NCBI RefSeq assembly: GCF_030867145.1
Contig: NC_134436.1
Span: 4,526,001 to 4,590,000 of the forward strand
Length of the DNA stretch: 64,000 nt
DNA from: Opisthocomus hoazin
Taxonomy: Eukaryota > Chordata > Aves > Opisthocomiformes > Opisthocomidae
Direction: 5' to 3'
Shown: in pieces, positions 1 to 12,819 of the stretch
How positions within the stretch are numbered: position 1 is the stretch's first letter
How the letters are laid out: the number at the start of each line of letters is the position of its first letter
The notes under the pieces: model-generated
The model's database searches: none
The model's input: the letters and a program-made list of their open reading frames with translations, nothing else
What the model was told of the DNA's origin: nothing
Position numbers and translations under genes: made by a program

Positions 1-80
1 CTGAAATAATCCAGGATCAGTTCGCTTTCATTTTTGAAGGCAAGAATGGAGGTATTAAAACTTTTCTATTTTCTCTGCAG

Positions 81-139
81 CAAGCTCAGCCCAACACAGA
101 CTGGCGCTTCTCTCAGACCCAGAGACCCGGAACGAGTGG
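81..139 (+). CDS. PCDHG: Protocadherin gamma, constant exon 1
   Basis: First of three exons spliced to every gamma variable exon. It encodes the start of the common cytoplasmic tail of these neuronal cell-surface recognition cadherins. Seen: a pyrimidine-rich acceptor ending TTTTCTCTGCAG at 80, an open phase-0 frame beginning [19 protein letters not shown], and a strong donor G|GTAAGT at 139/140. The 59-bp exon ends two bases into a Gly codon that exon 2 completes. The PNTDWRFSQ...RPGTSG signature is that of the gamma constant region; the alpha constant region has a different sequence. The variable exons lie to the left of the window, so this is an internal coding exon without its own start. 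The preceding 80 bases are the end of the upstream intron. Confidence 0.96.
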
Positions 140-3100
140 GTAAGTGCCTCTTTCTCCATGTATGTATCCGGTGAAGGTTTCTTTCCTTTGTGTGCCACTT
201 TCAGTGCTGGGAAGTCCTCAGCTGGCAGCTCTGAGGACAGGTGTTCCCTGTCATTGCTAAAACTTGTTCAGCCAAAGAGGCAGACATAGGGCTGTTTCTG
301 TGTCAGCTCTGTTTGATGATGGTGTGACAGCTGTTGTTTGCAATCGTGTGCCTGGTGTTGGTGTCTACAGCTCAAGGAGTACAGTCAGGAACTGGGGAGA
401 GCTCCAGGTGAACTTGTGAGATTGTTAAAGGACTGGAAAACATTCTTCCCAGAGAAAGGCTTCTTCTCTAAATCAGATTTTGAACATTTAGACTAGATGC
501 TGAGTTCAAAACCTTGATTCCTCCCCCTGCATGGAGGCCACTGGACATCAGTGTGTGGGTCACTTTACCAGCCATGAACCCTCGAGGTCTGTGCTGCTGA
601 AGTGCATTGCCTGCTCTGGCTTGAGAACCTAGTGTCAAACCCCTGTGTAAGCCCCTGTGACAGCCAGAAGTTGGGTGGAACCTCAGGTCCCCAAAGGACC
701 CCTCTAGAGAAACGTGTCCCAGCCACACCTAACTCAGCAAGAGCAGGTCCCTCATAAAATGCCGCTGTATGTGCTAATCTGGCTGAATCAGGGTTGGGAG
801 CCCTGGATCCAACTCCATTTGTTGGGGAGTTTCGGGCCTATCTTGCTTTTCTTGGGAAGTGCCATCTCCAACACTGGGTGGTTCATTCAGGTGAGGAACT
901 CTCTGCACGCTTCCCACTGGAGCTGGACAATGGGACAGAGGGAGTCTAAGAAAGAAGAAATTAAACCTGATGAATCAGGAGACTCACAGAAAGGAGATCT
1001 ACTAAGGTCTGGTCTTGCGCTCAAAACCATGGCTGAGTTTTTGCCAATTTACAAGTGATGCCAAAAAGATAAGAAGCCCTGGCAGGACGGCAGAGACCTG
1101 CCTCCCAAATGAGTACCCCTCTCTGGACTGTGCACCCTCTTGCCTCTGGCCCAGCAAAGTTTGCTTTTTGTGGTACACAGTGAAAAAGCATTGACAAGAA
1201 AATATCGAGCAGACGCCCTTCACCTCTTCCATCTTCCTTCCTGGTTCACAAACAGGGACAGGAATCCTCTTCAGAGGGTGAACTTCCTCACATACCATCA
1301 GGGTAAGAAAGACTTAGGCTGGGAGTCCACCTTCGTGTGTAGATACCCCAGCCAGAGGTTATTGTGTATCAGGAGACTGGCTCCAGGATATTTCATACAT
1401 GAAAAGATTATCCCTTTTGGGGATTATACCCTTGGAGCAATCAGGAGTAAATTCGGATGCTGTGCTTCCTTGGCTGGCTGGGTCAGGCACTGCATTCCTG
1501 TGGGAAAGAGAGGAGCTCACAACCGTCATTGTGCTTTGTCACTCCTGGTGGCCACTCGGGCAGCTCCCGTGGAGGTTTAAATGATTCCACAGGGAGTGCA
1601 GGGTCCTGGATTTTGTGGCGGAGCTTGCAGTTAAACATCTGCATCAGCTGGTTGTGTCTGGATCTTTCCCTGGATTTGGCTCAATAATTTAGATTACAGA
1701 AAATTAAGAGACTGCTATAGCTAACTTGTTGCAGTAATTAAACTTTGTACTAGGCTCTTGTAGCTGACAAAGGGAAAATGGAGTGAGGGTTTGATGTAAA
1801 GTGTATAAAGCATTCCCACTAGAAACTAGCCATGGACTTTTAACAACAAGGCTATCACTGGAACAGTTTTCTCAGAGCTCTGTTGAATTCCACATCATTG
1901 ACAACATTTTAATCAAGAAAAATCCAACTGTTTATGCTCTAGTTCAAATGACAATTAGCAAAGCCCTGTTAATAGAGAAATGCATCAGAGCTGCTGTAAT
2001 AGTTTTGTTACAAGAAGCGAGTAAATGAACCCCATCAGAGCAAGCTCTGTTGCTCCCTGTTCTAGCATCATGCTGTAGCTCTTCAAGGCACAGAGCTGAT
2101 GCAGTCCACACCTGCTCAACTCAGTGACAGGGACCTTTTTTCAGGTCGTAGGACAGTGAACCTCACTCCAGCCCCCAGGCTCTGTCTGAAGCTCTTTACA
2201 AGCTCCAGCCCCTTCCCAATGCTTAAGCAGGAGCCGCAGCATGAGGGGTGGGAAGAGAGACAGCAGGAGGAAAGGCACCCTCAGACTCATTTGGGGGGAG
2301 CAGATGTGGCACCATGTGCTGGTTCTGGTGCATGAGCTGTGATGTTACCCTGGATAGTCTGTGACTTGTGTCTCCACGGTAGTCCCTGAAACAGCCACCA
2401 GCGACTCAAATCAGTGGCTGTTGTGGCAAAGGTTCCCACAGCACAGGCTGCCCGGGCTGGCCTCTGGGTTTGGAGACGGGCTGTGTCTGAGCACAGGCTG
2501 GTACTGAAAGAACTCAATGGATTTTCATTCCTGCTGGTTTTCCCCATCTGCCTGTGTGCAGATTCCACATTTGCAATGAAAGAGTTCTTGATGATTTTTT
2601 TTTTCTGTTTCTTTTATCCTGTTTTAAATTAAATCAAGGGAGAGTTTTTTATTCTAAACCTATGTTACCATACTAAAGGATGGAAATAGAAAGTGCTAGC
2701 CTATGTTCCGTGCCCAGCCCTGACATCTCTCTGCTGATCAGGCAAATCCTGGAGATCAGTGTGTTCCTTGTTGTGCTCTTCCCGTGCTTTTCGCAGCGTT
2801 TCAGTGTCTGGTGTGGGATTTCCCCAGGCACCAGTTGGTAGTACAGATATTAAGGAGGGTGCAAGGGCGGCTGCCTGAGCCCTGCCCACTGTTACTCTCT
2901 CCAATGTTAGCTCACATACAATTGTATCTCCTGCTGACAGGCGAACCTCTCTAGCACCGTGAGCTCTGCAAACTGCAGGGCTCTGCTTGGCTATTGAGGA
3001 ACACAGGCCACCTCTTAGCTGAGAAGAAAAAGAAGGGATATGCTCAATAACTGCATTTGCCTGACCCAAATTAAATAGCAATAAAGACAAGGCAGCTTAG

Positions 3101-5310
3101 GCTAGCAGTTTGAGTGGATCCTGGAGGGAGTCTGGCACTGACCCTAAGCCAGAAAGGAGGCTTAAACCCATGCTGTGATTTCTCCTTTGCGGTCTTCATG
3201 GGAGTTGGAGAAGGGAACAATCTTGTTTTTCTCAGCATAGCTCTGCCCACCGAAACAAATCCCACATGTTTCCAAGCACCTGGAACCAGGCAAACTCAGG
3301 GTAAGCTCAAGAAGGCAGGAACCATCTCTTGATCTCATATATTGCTGCATTCAGAGTGTTGTTAAAGGACAACAAAGAGAATTTTTTCTTTGTTCTGAAA
3401 CACAGGAGAGCTCTGATGCACATGCTCAGGAAATAAGAGCTCAGACAATATCCTTTGAAAACGTGGTAGGGAGTCAGAGCTGAGTAGAGCAATTCTATTA
3501 ATCTTGTTTGGGAGAAACGGGAGGATAGGTTAATTCATTTAATGTTGTTTGTATTTTGTGTTCTTAAAAAAAAAAAAAAGGGTACTGTCTCTGGGCAAAT
3601 GTAAATGAATACAGAATGATACCATGCAGCAGATGCCATTCCCAGACAAATCAGATCAGTGGCTGTAGTGGAGATTACAGCGATAAATTGTCCAAAGAGG
3701 AGTAGATGTATAGTCTGGCAGTGTTGCAGGACATCCCTGTGAGTTCATCAGCACGGGGTTTCCCTGGGGGGGGGTGGGGGTGGCATATGGGGGTAGAATG
3801 CAGGGGCTGGGGCTCGTACAAGGGACCCATCTTGTTGCTTTTTCACTAGTCACCCAGGAACAGAGACTGGGCTTGTGACCTGCATGTTCATGGTACTTGC
3901 TTGACCCTTGTAGCTCTTTGTTTTGATCTCTGTGTGATGGTTTATTCAGGAGAACAACAGGTTCAAATCAGGATTTCCTTCCTGGAGGGGTGGGGAGGGT
4001 TCTGTGTTGCTCACAGGTGGGCACGGGCAGGTGAGACATGCTGGGATGGGAAGAACCGGGATGTCCTGGGCAGGTTGTGGGAGGAGTGGGGACAATCTCG
4101 TGTGTGTGAGTAGGCTAGAAGGAGCTCGCGGGCAGGAGGGACCCTGGAAACCTTGGCGGGGGCCTGACAAGGAGGTGGGGAGCAGTGTGGGAATCCCTGG
4201 TCAGGAGTGGAGGGAGGAGCAAAGCACACAAAGAAGATCTAGAGTGCAATTTCGTGCCTCCCCCTCCATTTGTTTTCTCCAATCCTAAATCTCTCTGTGT
4301 TAATGCTTTCCAGTGCTGTTGCCAGCCAGGCTCTCTCTCCCAGGGTGAGCACAGCCAATGGTGATGTTCGCTTCACTTGCCTGTTAAGCAGCATCACGGC
4401 CGCCCTGTCTGACCCCAGCCATCATCACCCAAGCTGTGCAGAGAGAGGAAGGAGAGTGCAGCAAAAGGGGTTTGCAGCTGACAGTGGAGGTGCTCGTAGC
4501 GGAGCTGCAAAGGAAAGCAGGGTTTTTTCCTTCTTTGTTTCATTTGTGTGCCTGAGATCCAAGAGTTGGGCATGCAGGACTAATGACAGCCTGCCTGTGC
4601 ATGGGGGGACAGGGAGGAGCAAAAAGCTGTTCCAAGAATTGTCCTTAAAGCTCTCAGGAACATGCTTGGCATTCAGAGTGTGCAGGTACTGCCAAATTGT
4701 GGCTGCAGCTCGGGGTGCTTCTGGTGTGTGTTTGGGGTGGTCAGGAGGTCCCACATGACAGCAGCACCCCTGGTTATCAGGACACACTCCCACCAAGAGG
4801 ACCCCATATCGTTGTGTCTGGGTGGGACATCCCAGAGCACGCAGCAGCTGGGGACAGAGTCAGAGGGAGACATAGATGTTCATGGGCTTACGCAGCACGA
4901 GGGTGGATGCACAGCGGAAAGACAACTGGCTACAGATTCAGGTTTTAGCATGTCCTTCCTAAGAAAATACTTGCTAAACCAGCAGGCACAGGGGTGTCTA
5001 CGGGTGTTGTAACCCACTAGGAACTGATGTTGCAAGTTTGTGTAATGTTATAGTGGATACAGTAGCAAGTGCTATAAAGCACAGGCACATGTGCATCGGT
5101 GGGGATGTATGGGTAAATGCTGAAGGATTTACCTTCTGTTCACTCTTATTGAAAACGCGTGAAAACAGGCAAATGTTGGGCAGAGGTGCTGGCCAAGCTG
5201 CAGCCTGCAGCAGTCCTCTCGTCCCCCTCCAGTGCTATCACTGGGTTGCAGAGCTGTGTCCCTGTGGCTATGACCCTTCCGTCCCTCTCATGGCTCTTCT
5301 GGCATCTTTT

Positions 5311-6135
5311 CATAGAATCAGATTCATAGAACAGTTTGATTTGGAAGGGACCTTCAAAGGTCGTCCAGTCCAAACCCCCTGCCATGGGCAGGTTCATCCT
5401 TCACTAGACCAGGTTGTCCTGTCCAATTTGACCTCAAACACTTCCAGTGATGGAGCATCAACAACTTCCCTGAGCAACCTGTTCTAGTGTCTCATCACTC
5501 TCATAGTGAAGAATCTCTTCCTAATAGCTAATCTAAATCTACCTTCTTTCAGTTTAAAACCATTGGCCCTTGTCCTGTTACAACACCTCCTGGTAAAAAC
5601 TATTTCTCCATCTCTCTTATAAGCCCCCTTTAAGTATTGAAATGCCACAATAAGGTCTTCCTGGAGCCTTCTGTTCTCCGGGCTGAACAACCCCACCTCT
5701 CTCAGCCTCTCTCCATAGCACAGCTGTTCCAGTCCTCGGACCATTTCCATGGCTTCCTCTGGACCTGCTCTCAGAGGTCCATGTCTGTTTTGTGCTAGGG
5801 ACCCCAGAGCTGCACGCAGTGCTCCAGGGAGGGTCTCATGAGAGTGGAGCAGAGGGGGAGATCCCCTCTCTTGACCTGCTGGCCACGGTGAATGGGGCAC
5901 AGCCAGCACACGATTGGCTGTGTGGGCTGTGAGCACACATTGCTGGCTCATTTCCCATTTTTCACCCACCGGTATCCCCAAGTCCTTCTCTGCAGGGCTG
6001 GTCTCAGTCCATTCATCTCCCGGCCTGTATTGAAATTGGGGATTGCCCTAACACAAGTGTAGGAGCTTGCACTTGGCCTTGTTGAACTCCATGAGGTTCA
6101 TGTGGTCCCACTCCTCCAGCCTGTCAAAGTCCCTG
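5311..6135 (-). mobile_element. CR1 non-LTR retrotransposon fragment, 5'-truncated
   Basis: Begins with the reverse complement of the CR1 3' end (CATAGAATCA... then GGAAGGGACCTTCAAAGGTC). It continues through the usual CR1 3' region, including the segment meaning 'guess the family of the neighbouring chicken consensus' such as GCACTTGGCCTTGTTGAACT near 6,070. No intact reverse transcriptase frame remains; the 165-residue minus-strand open frame inside it is CR1-derived. Right boundary approximate. Confidence 0.9.
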
Positions 6136-7476
6136 GAGTTTCTCACCACAGTATCTGCTCTTGCTGACCTCCTGTGCACCAGGCTCCTCTTCTCCATTCC
6201 CCACCACATCTCCAACCTCCTGCTTTCTCTGAGCCCCTCCCCAGCACCACCATCATCCCACACAGCATCCCAGGCTGAGCCCAGCTCTAAAGGAGCATCA
6301 GAACAAACAGCTTTTGCAGTTTCCAGCCACCCATGTGAGGATGGGCATTGACAGGCAAACTAGCGGACCAAGCATGGCTGGTAACTGAGACTTTCCCTAG
6401 CAGGAGACACCAATGAGGGTCTTTCTCTGTTGATTTTCATGCAAGTACTAGAGCAGTAGCATGTCAGAAACTTCCACCTGGCTGTCGGATCTGGTTGAAA
6501 CCACACTTCCAGAAACCTGGGGTAAGTGAAGGAGTGGATGGGCAGTGTGGGGGAAACAGGCTGAAAAAGAGGAAAGGAGACAGTCATCAGGACAGTGTCA
6601 CCTGGAGAGTGTGCAGCTAGTGGGACATGCAGTGCAGCTAGTGTCACCATGGCTTGGGGAAGGCCAGGAGCCCTGGGAGCAAATGCTGTCTGCAGTTCTG
6701 GGCTATGTAGGCTTCCCACTCTCAGCTCTTCATTGACAGTGGCAAGAGGAGCAGTAGAAATAACTACCACTCTGGGAAGTTTAGGAAATAACTGTAATAT
6801 TCAGGTTTCCATCTCAAATGCACTCAAGGGTTGAAGCCAACAGTGGTATTCACTTTGCCAGGTGAGGTTCCACATGTTTTGCAGGTGAATCAAAATAAGG
6901 TCAACAGTCTTTGGGTCAAAATTCCTGCTGCTTGTGGCTGGTTTGCATTCATCTGGCTGTGCAGAAGCTTGAGCATTGAGTGATTCCTCCAGGGTTCCTG
7001 CAGCATGCAGGGCTGCTCACAGCACCATCTGGAAATCCTTTAGGGCTCATCACTTTGCAGGAACAGCTGTAATCTAAGTGACACAGTGCTCACCTAAGAT
7101 TGAGAGGTGCTGCGTTTTAATGTGGGCTGTGGCACCCTGAGTGAAGAAGGAGTTGTGCTAGTAAAGGGGCTTTGCTCTGAAGGGAGGGTTTTCCACCTGC
7201 CAAAGTCTCTGGGGCTGCAGAGCTCAAATCACCAGCTTGAGCCTGGAGAGCCCAGGAGAGAAATTGTCTTTTTAGGGAATATTTGAGGTGGTTGTTCATG
7301 CACAATAATGCAGCCCATACCAGCCCACAGCCTGGCTGTATGTCTTTTGCTCAGCAAACACCTCAGAGGTGGAAGCCCAGCAAGGGCCGGTCAGCTGTAG
7401 CTACCAGGTTTGGTGTTGCCTTGGTGGGTCTTGAAACAGGAAAGGCTGAAGACCACTCAGAGGTTCATGGCTTTGA

Positions 7477-7945
7477 AGTGCTGGAGCGTGTCCGAAGAAG
7501 AGCAGCAAAGCTGGTGAAGGGTCTAGAGTACAAGTCCTATGAGGGGCGGCTGAGGGAACTGGGGTTGTTTAGCCTGTGGAAAGGGAGGCTCAGGGAAAGC
7601 TTATCGCTCACTACAACTGCCTGAAAGGAGGTAGTGGCAAGGTGGATGTCAGTCTCTTTTCCCAAGTAACAACTAATAGCATGAGAGGAAACAGTCTCAA
7701 GTTGTGCCAGGGGAGGTTTAGATTGGCTGTTACGAAAAGTTTCTTCATTGAAAGGGTTGTCAAGCATTGGAAAAGGCTGCCCAGGGAAGTGGTTGACTCA
7801 CCATCCCTGGAGGTATTTAAATAGATGTGTAGATGTGGCATCTATGGACATGGTTTAGTGGTGGACTTGGCAGTGTGAGGTTTATGGTTGGACTCGATGG
7901 ACTCAAGGGTCTTTTCCAACCTAAATGATTCTGTGATTCTATGAC
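7477..7945 (+). mobile_element. CR1 3' fragment
   Basis: Plus-oriented CR1 tail running from GAAGTGCTGGAGCGTGTCC to the terminal GATTCTGTGATTCTATGA. It contains the typical block for 'ggttggactcgatg...ttttccaacc' at about 7,885-7,925. Severely 5'-truncated, as most CR1 copies are. Confidence 0.9.
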
Positions 7946-9116
7946 TCTGGTTTCCTATCAAACACTGAAGAGAAGATGCTGCTTTAAAGCATTATGAGGC
8001 TGCTCAGAGCGTGACTTTGCTCTCAGCATGGGCTGCAGCCCCATAGTGCAATTTTGGAGTGGATTTGAGGTGCAGGGACAGGCAGGATCTGCTCTGATGC
8101 TGGGAGTAGGAGTTGTCACTGGATAACTGCTCTCCTTTCTCCTTCTCCTACGCAGCTGAGCAGATATTGGGACTGGAAGCTGAAGTTTTTGTAGCGATTC
8201 GCCTTGGTCGCACCCCACCTCTCCTTCCACAGTCAGGAGACCACAGAACTGGTCCCCCGTGCTGTGCATGATGCCTGTGAGCACTCTTACTTGCAGGGTT
8301 CACCATTTTGTCTATCAACAGCCCAAATCATGGCAGATTCAGTATATGGGCTTCTTTCTACATCATGTGGACTGCTTCAGCTGAATGTTTCCTTCCCTTA
8401 TTGTCCAACCTGGGCCAATAATCCCTTTATCTGCGTTTGTCACGGCCCTTGAAGTCTGAACCATCTAGGTCATGCCAGGCAGGACAAAAGCTGAAGAGTC
8501 TCATGGAGAAACAGAAATATCATAATGATGCAATGCATGTCTCATTCTGGAAAACCCTCATAATATCAGGAGTTTCGTCATCACAGCGTTATGTATAGAA
8601 ATTCTATTTTAGGTAATTTAGCAGGTGCTATGCGTATTAGTTTAATTTTTCTCTCTCCATCTGCTTCCTGCGCAGCTGAGCACATGCCATGACCGGCTGC
8701 AGAGGCACAGGGATCTGACAAATAGGCACAATAACCTTTCCAAAGGATTTCTCAAAATATCCTTCCCGGCATGTTTGGGGCATGAATGGCAGCAGGATGG
8801 GCTGGGTGAAATAATACTGGTTTCAGCTCCAGCTAATCCAGGAGGGCTGGAAGAGTCCCCAGGAGGGGGGACTACCCCTGGTCCCCATTTTAGAAGCGTT
8901 GTGGCCTTTTATTCTGCCTCTGCCTGGAAGAGTAGCATCCCAACAGTTCAGCTGGCTGGAAGAAATGACTCGCTGGTGCCATGGGAAGCTGCAAACCTCC
9001 CCCCTGCTTGTCTGCTAACATTTTTCAATCCCATCTTTGCGAAGTCATGATCTTAAAGCTGGTCCTCATCCAGCTCCTCTCCAGACCTTGTAATTGCATT
9101 ACAGAAGTGACAGGGA

Positions 9117-9310
9117 ATGTGGCGGGGGAAGGGAGGGGGGGAGGGGAGCATGGAGGAAAGGCCGGCAGCATCCTCTGTTAAAGAAGGAAGAAGGCAGGAA
9201 ATTGTGGCAGTTTTGGAGCTGGTTCCATTTTTTTGGAGGTTGGGGGGAGGGTGGTGGGCTGTAGGCGGTGGTGGGAGGCTGGCGTGGGTGGTGGGACAGA
9301 GGGAGGCTGG
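9117..9310 (+). repeat. G-rich low-complexity tract, quadruplex-prone
   Basis: Many runs of three to seven G separated by short spacers (for example around 9,120-9,150 and 9,236-9,300). The plus strand could form G-quadruplexes. No coding signal. Intronic, so if structured in the transcript it would sit in PCDHG pre-mRNA. Confidence 0.6.
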
Positions 9311-9669
9311 TGCTGGGGCTGCATGCCCAGCCTTGGGGCTGCGTCCTCAGCACGCCTTGAGCTCAGCACCGGCAGGGACGGATCCGTTCCCTCTCGCTTG
9401 TCACTTTGCTAGCCAAGAAACATGCAGGCTGAGATTTTACTTCTGCTGCTGCCTCCAGCTGGAGCTGTGTGTGGGAGGCAGCAGGGAGGGTCAGGAGAGC
9501 TTAGAGGAAGCCAGGAGAGAGGAAAGAGCAGTGTTGGGGGGGTGAGGTGGAGGGGGAGCCTGGGGAGAGCAGGGGCTTCGGGAGAATGGAGTTTGAAGAA
9601 TGGGCTTGAATATACCCCCTGGCCCTGCGAGATGGATGGGGAGGGGAGGGCAGGGTGCTGCCAGGGGAG

Positions 9670-9708
9670 GTGATGGGAGGGTGATGGGAGGGTGATAGGA
9701 GGGTGGGA
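9670..9708 (+). repeat. 11-bp tandem repeat
   Basis: GTGAT recurs at 9,670, 9,681 and 9,692, giving an exact 11-bp period of unit GTGATGGGAGG with one substitution. About 3.5 copies. Confidence 0.85.
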
Positions 9709-9821
9709 GCAGCAGCCAGAGCTGGGGACCAAATGGAAGTGAAACGGGAAGAGGCTGGGAGGAGACATAATCCCCAGCCACGTTCTCCCAAGAGCAGGGA
9801 AGATACATGTGGCACTTCAGG

Positions 9822-9915
9822 ACATGGTTTAGCAAGCATAGTGCTGTTGGGTTGACAGTTGCACTTGATAATCTTAGAGGTCTTTTCCAACTTTAATGAT
9901 TCCATGATTCTGTGA
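9822..9915 (+). mobile_element. CR1 3' terminal fragment
   Basis: Short plus-oriented CR1 end: ACATGGTTTAG... GGTCTTTTCCAACTTTAATG, then ATTCCATGATTCTGTGA. Only the last 95 bp of the element are present. Confidence 0.85.
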
Positions 9916-11374
9916 AGCCTGGGAGCAGTCGGGGCTGTGGGGTGGGAGCAGTGCTATCTGGGGTGCTGCTGCCATAGGAGCCAGAAAGCCCCAAATGAGA
10001 GAGGAGGGAGGATGCTGAGGGCGTCCCGGGAAAATCCCCAGGCCAAGTGCTGCCCACAGCCTTGCCAGGCACCCCAGGGTGCCGGGGTCTCGTCCATGGG
10101 ACGCTGGGCTGTGTTTTTCAGCCCCTGGGACTCTGACAGCACCGCTCTGGCATGAATAAACTCCTTCAGCTTGTTGTGGTGCCGCTACGGCTCGTGTTTC
10201 CAGCTGCAGAGCAAGGAAAATAATTTTTCAGGAATCCACTGGGCAGTTGTGCAAATAAATGTTTGCGAGGCCTTTGGCTGCCATAGTGACGAGCTCCATA
10301 GCAACCCTGCAAGGAAATGAATAATTCTGTGCTTGAAGCGGGAGTTGAAAAGGGATGTGGTGGCCGAGCGTGCTGCAGAATAGCCGGTCAGCAAAGCACC
10401 CAGATCCACCCTGCACTGCTCGGGCGGATGCTTGTGGAAGCCCTTGGTAATGTGGCAGCCTCACGATGCAGCACACGGTGGGCTTGCGTCAAGGCTGCAG
10501 GGCAAGCCTTTTGTTTCAGCATTCCCTGATTTCCATGTAGCCAAGTTTAATGAAGGCGTTTGCAGGTCGTGCATTGGCTGTATCTGCCTCTGCTGGCACA
10601 GCCCCCACCTCGTGCTGTGTGTCCACCATGCCCTGAGCCCCCTAAGATGCTGCATCCCTGAGTTTGTCTCAAACGCGGATTTGCTTCCTTCCCTCCAGTC
10701 CTAGCTGTGCTGGAAACATTCCCAAAAATGAAAGCCAGCTCTTGTCTGAGCTTTGAAGTGTGGAGTAGAATTGAACAGAGGAAAAAAAAAAAATCCTATC
10801 CTATGGGGGATGGGTTTTTAGAAAAAAACCTATTGAGTCAATGGCATTTGTATTAAAAACAGCAAGTCTTTGGAGTCATTTCCATAGGAACCAGCCCTCC
10901 CATTCTGGGCAGCCTCCCCGAAGCATTTACCCAAGGCTGCGGCTGAGCGGGGAGCAGTGCTGCAAGGGGGGACTCTGAACTCTGCCGGTCCCAGGCAGGG
11001 GGAGCAGGGCAGGGCAGGCTGCTTGCCGCTGAATCAGTGATTCACAGCTCTGATTCACAACTCCATCCTATAGCTCTGGAAGACAGCCAGATCTGGTCAT
11101 CAGCTGTGTTCCTTTTTCCAATGTGAGAAGTTATTTTGGGGAGGTTTTAGATTACAGCACTTGTTTTTTTTTTCTGTGAGTCTGAATTCTGGATGATTGC
11201 ACTGCAAGTAGTTGAGGCACTTTAATTTCCTGCTTAGAGAAATGAGCTCAATACCATTTTTTTGCAACTCTAAAGCATTTCTAAAATAGCTTTTCTGCGT
11301 GGCATCATCGGGAGCAGGCACACAGCTTTGGGCCTTTTTGTGCAAAATTTGGAAACACTGGGTGTAGTAGGTTT

Positions 11375-11955
11375 ACAGAAAAGGACCTGGGGGCCGTTAG
11401 GTTGAGCGTGAGTCACCGGTGCACTCTTGATGTGAAGGACACCCACTGTATACCAGCTTTTACTGCTAAGCGGGTCAAGGGAAGAGATGGTTGCCCTCAA
11501 TTTGACACTTACAGGATGACACCTGGAGCACTGTGCCTGGTTTTTGGGCTCCTCACTGCAATAAAGACATAGCCATATGGAAGCCACCAAAATGGTCAGA
11601 GGTCTGGAGCCCGTGGCAGGGGAGGAGAGGCTGAGAGAGCTCCCTCAGTTTGGAGGTGTGGGAGGTAGGAGAAGGGTCTTATTGCTGTCTTCAGAGGTGC
11701 ACAGTGAAAAGACAAGGGGCAATGGGCACATGTTGCAACAAGACAAATTTGATGTAGATGTTAGGAAAAGTTTGTTCGCCTAAGGGTGGTCAAACACTGG
11801 AACAGGAGGCCAGGAAGATGGAGAAATCTTGTACTCAAATTGTGGCTGCTCAGAGCCCTGAGCATCTAATATGAAGTTGGATCAAGCTGAAAGCTTGGCA
11901 CTGTTTTGAGTGGGGTGTTGGACCAGACACCCTCCCACCTTCATTAGTCTGGGTG
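11375..11955 (+). mobile_element. CR1 fragment, diverged
   Basis: Plus-oriented CR1 3' half beginning ACAGAAAAGGACCTGGGGG. It passes through the conserved blocks around 'CTGGAGCACTGTGCC' (11,523) and 'GGAGAGGCTGAGAGAGCTCC' (11,624) and ends in a degraded tail. More diverged than the copies at 7,477 and 46,473. Confidence 0.85.
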
Positions 11956-12786
11956 CTTCATGTCCCTCTCCATCTAAATCAGTCTGTGGTTTTCTGATCC
12001 TACAGGGCATTAAGGGGATGTAGGGCTTTGGCTGTCCCTCTGATGCTGGGGTATAGCGGTAACACAGGGGCCGCTGAAGTCCACCACGTGAGTCCATGTG
12101 TGTTCATGCCCTAAGACCGGAGCGAAGGAAAACGGTCTAAATCACTGTCTGTCTCCCCATCCTCCAGGGATGAAACTCTCTCTGCTCACTGGTGATGCAG
12201 GGTCATCTTTCCCTGGGGGCTCACACCTCTAAAACACGAGGTCAAAACAACCTGTACACGATCCACACGTTTCTTGGTACAGTCACTCCTCTTGTGTTGT
12301 GCACCAGAGGGGTTGGTCTGTGTCTCTCAACCACCTCGCAGGCTGTAGAGAATAACCCTGGCACTTCTTCCACCCCTTTCCAGCCCAGCACTGGGCAAGT
12401 CTGATGCTCAGTGGTGGCCAGCTCTCCTGTCTGTGCCTGTAGGCAGCCATGGGGCCAAGGGTCATTGAGGTGGACAGCAAGAACCATGTGGTTTGGGAGA
12501 TCAGTGAGGTTGAGGATCTTGGTGTTACCTCCCAGGTGAATGCCCTGACTGCAGGGTGAGCCTTTCCTTCCATGCATTCCCGCTGTCCTAGGGCACGGAG
12601 GCACAGTTTTGGCAGGAGTTGGGAAGACTGTGTGTCCAGTGCAGCTTGTTGCCCAAAGGAGAGGTAGGAGGGAAGGAAAGAGTCTTTCAGGAGGTGGAAA
12701 ATGTGATGCCGGCACCGCTGCATCAAAGAGGGAGTTGAATCTGGGCCTCCGATTTCAAAACAGAGTTCAAACCACCGGAATATTAC

Positions 12787-12790
<4 letters not shown>

Positions 12791-12818
<28 letters not shown>
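12791..12818 (+). repeat. Poly(A) run of 28
   Basis: Twenty-eight consecutive A bases. No recognisable processed-gene body or target-site duplication is visible upstream, so I treat it as a simple homopolymer rather than a retrocopy tail. Confidence 0.95.

Positions 12819-12819
<1 letters not shown>

Noticed and set aside
5484..5981. 165-codon minus-strand open frame
   Set aside because: Entirely within a CR1 copy, in the non-conserved 3' part of the element rather than the reverse transcriptase.
12781..12818. Poly(A) run considered as the tail of a processed pseudogene
   Set aside because: No gene-like sequence upstream and no flanking target-site duplication could be seen.
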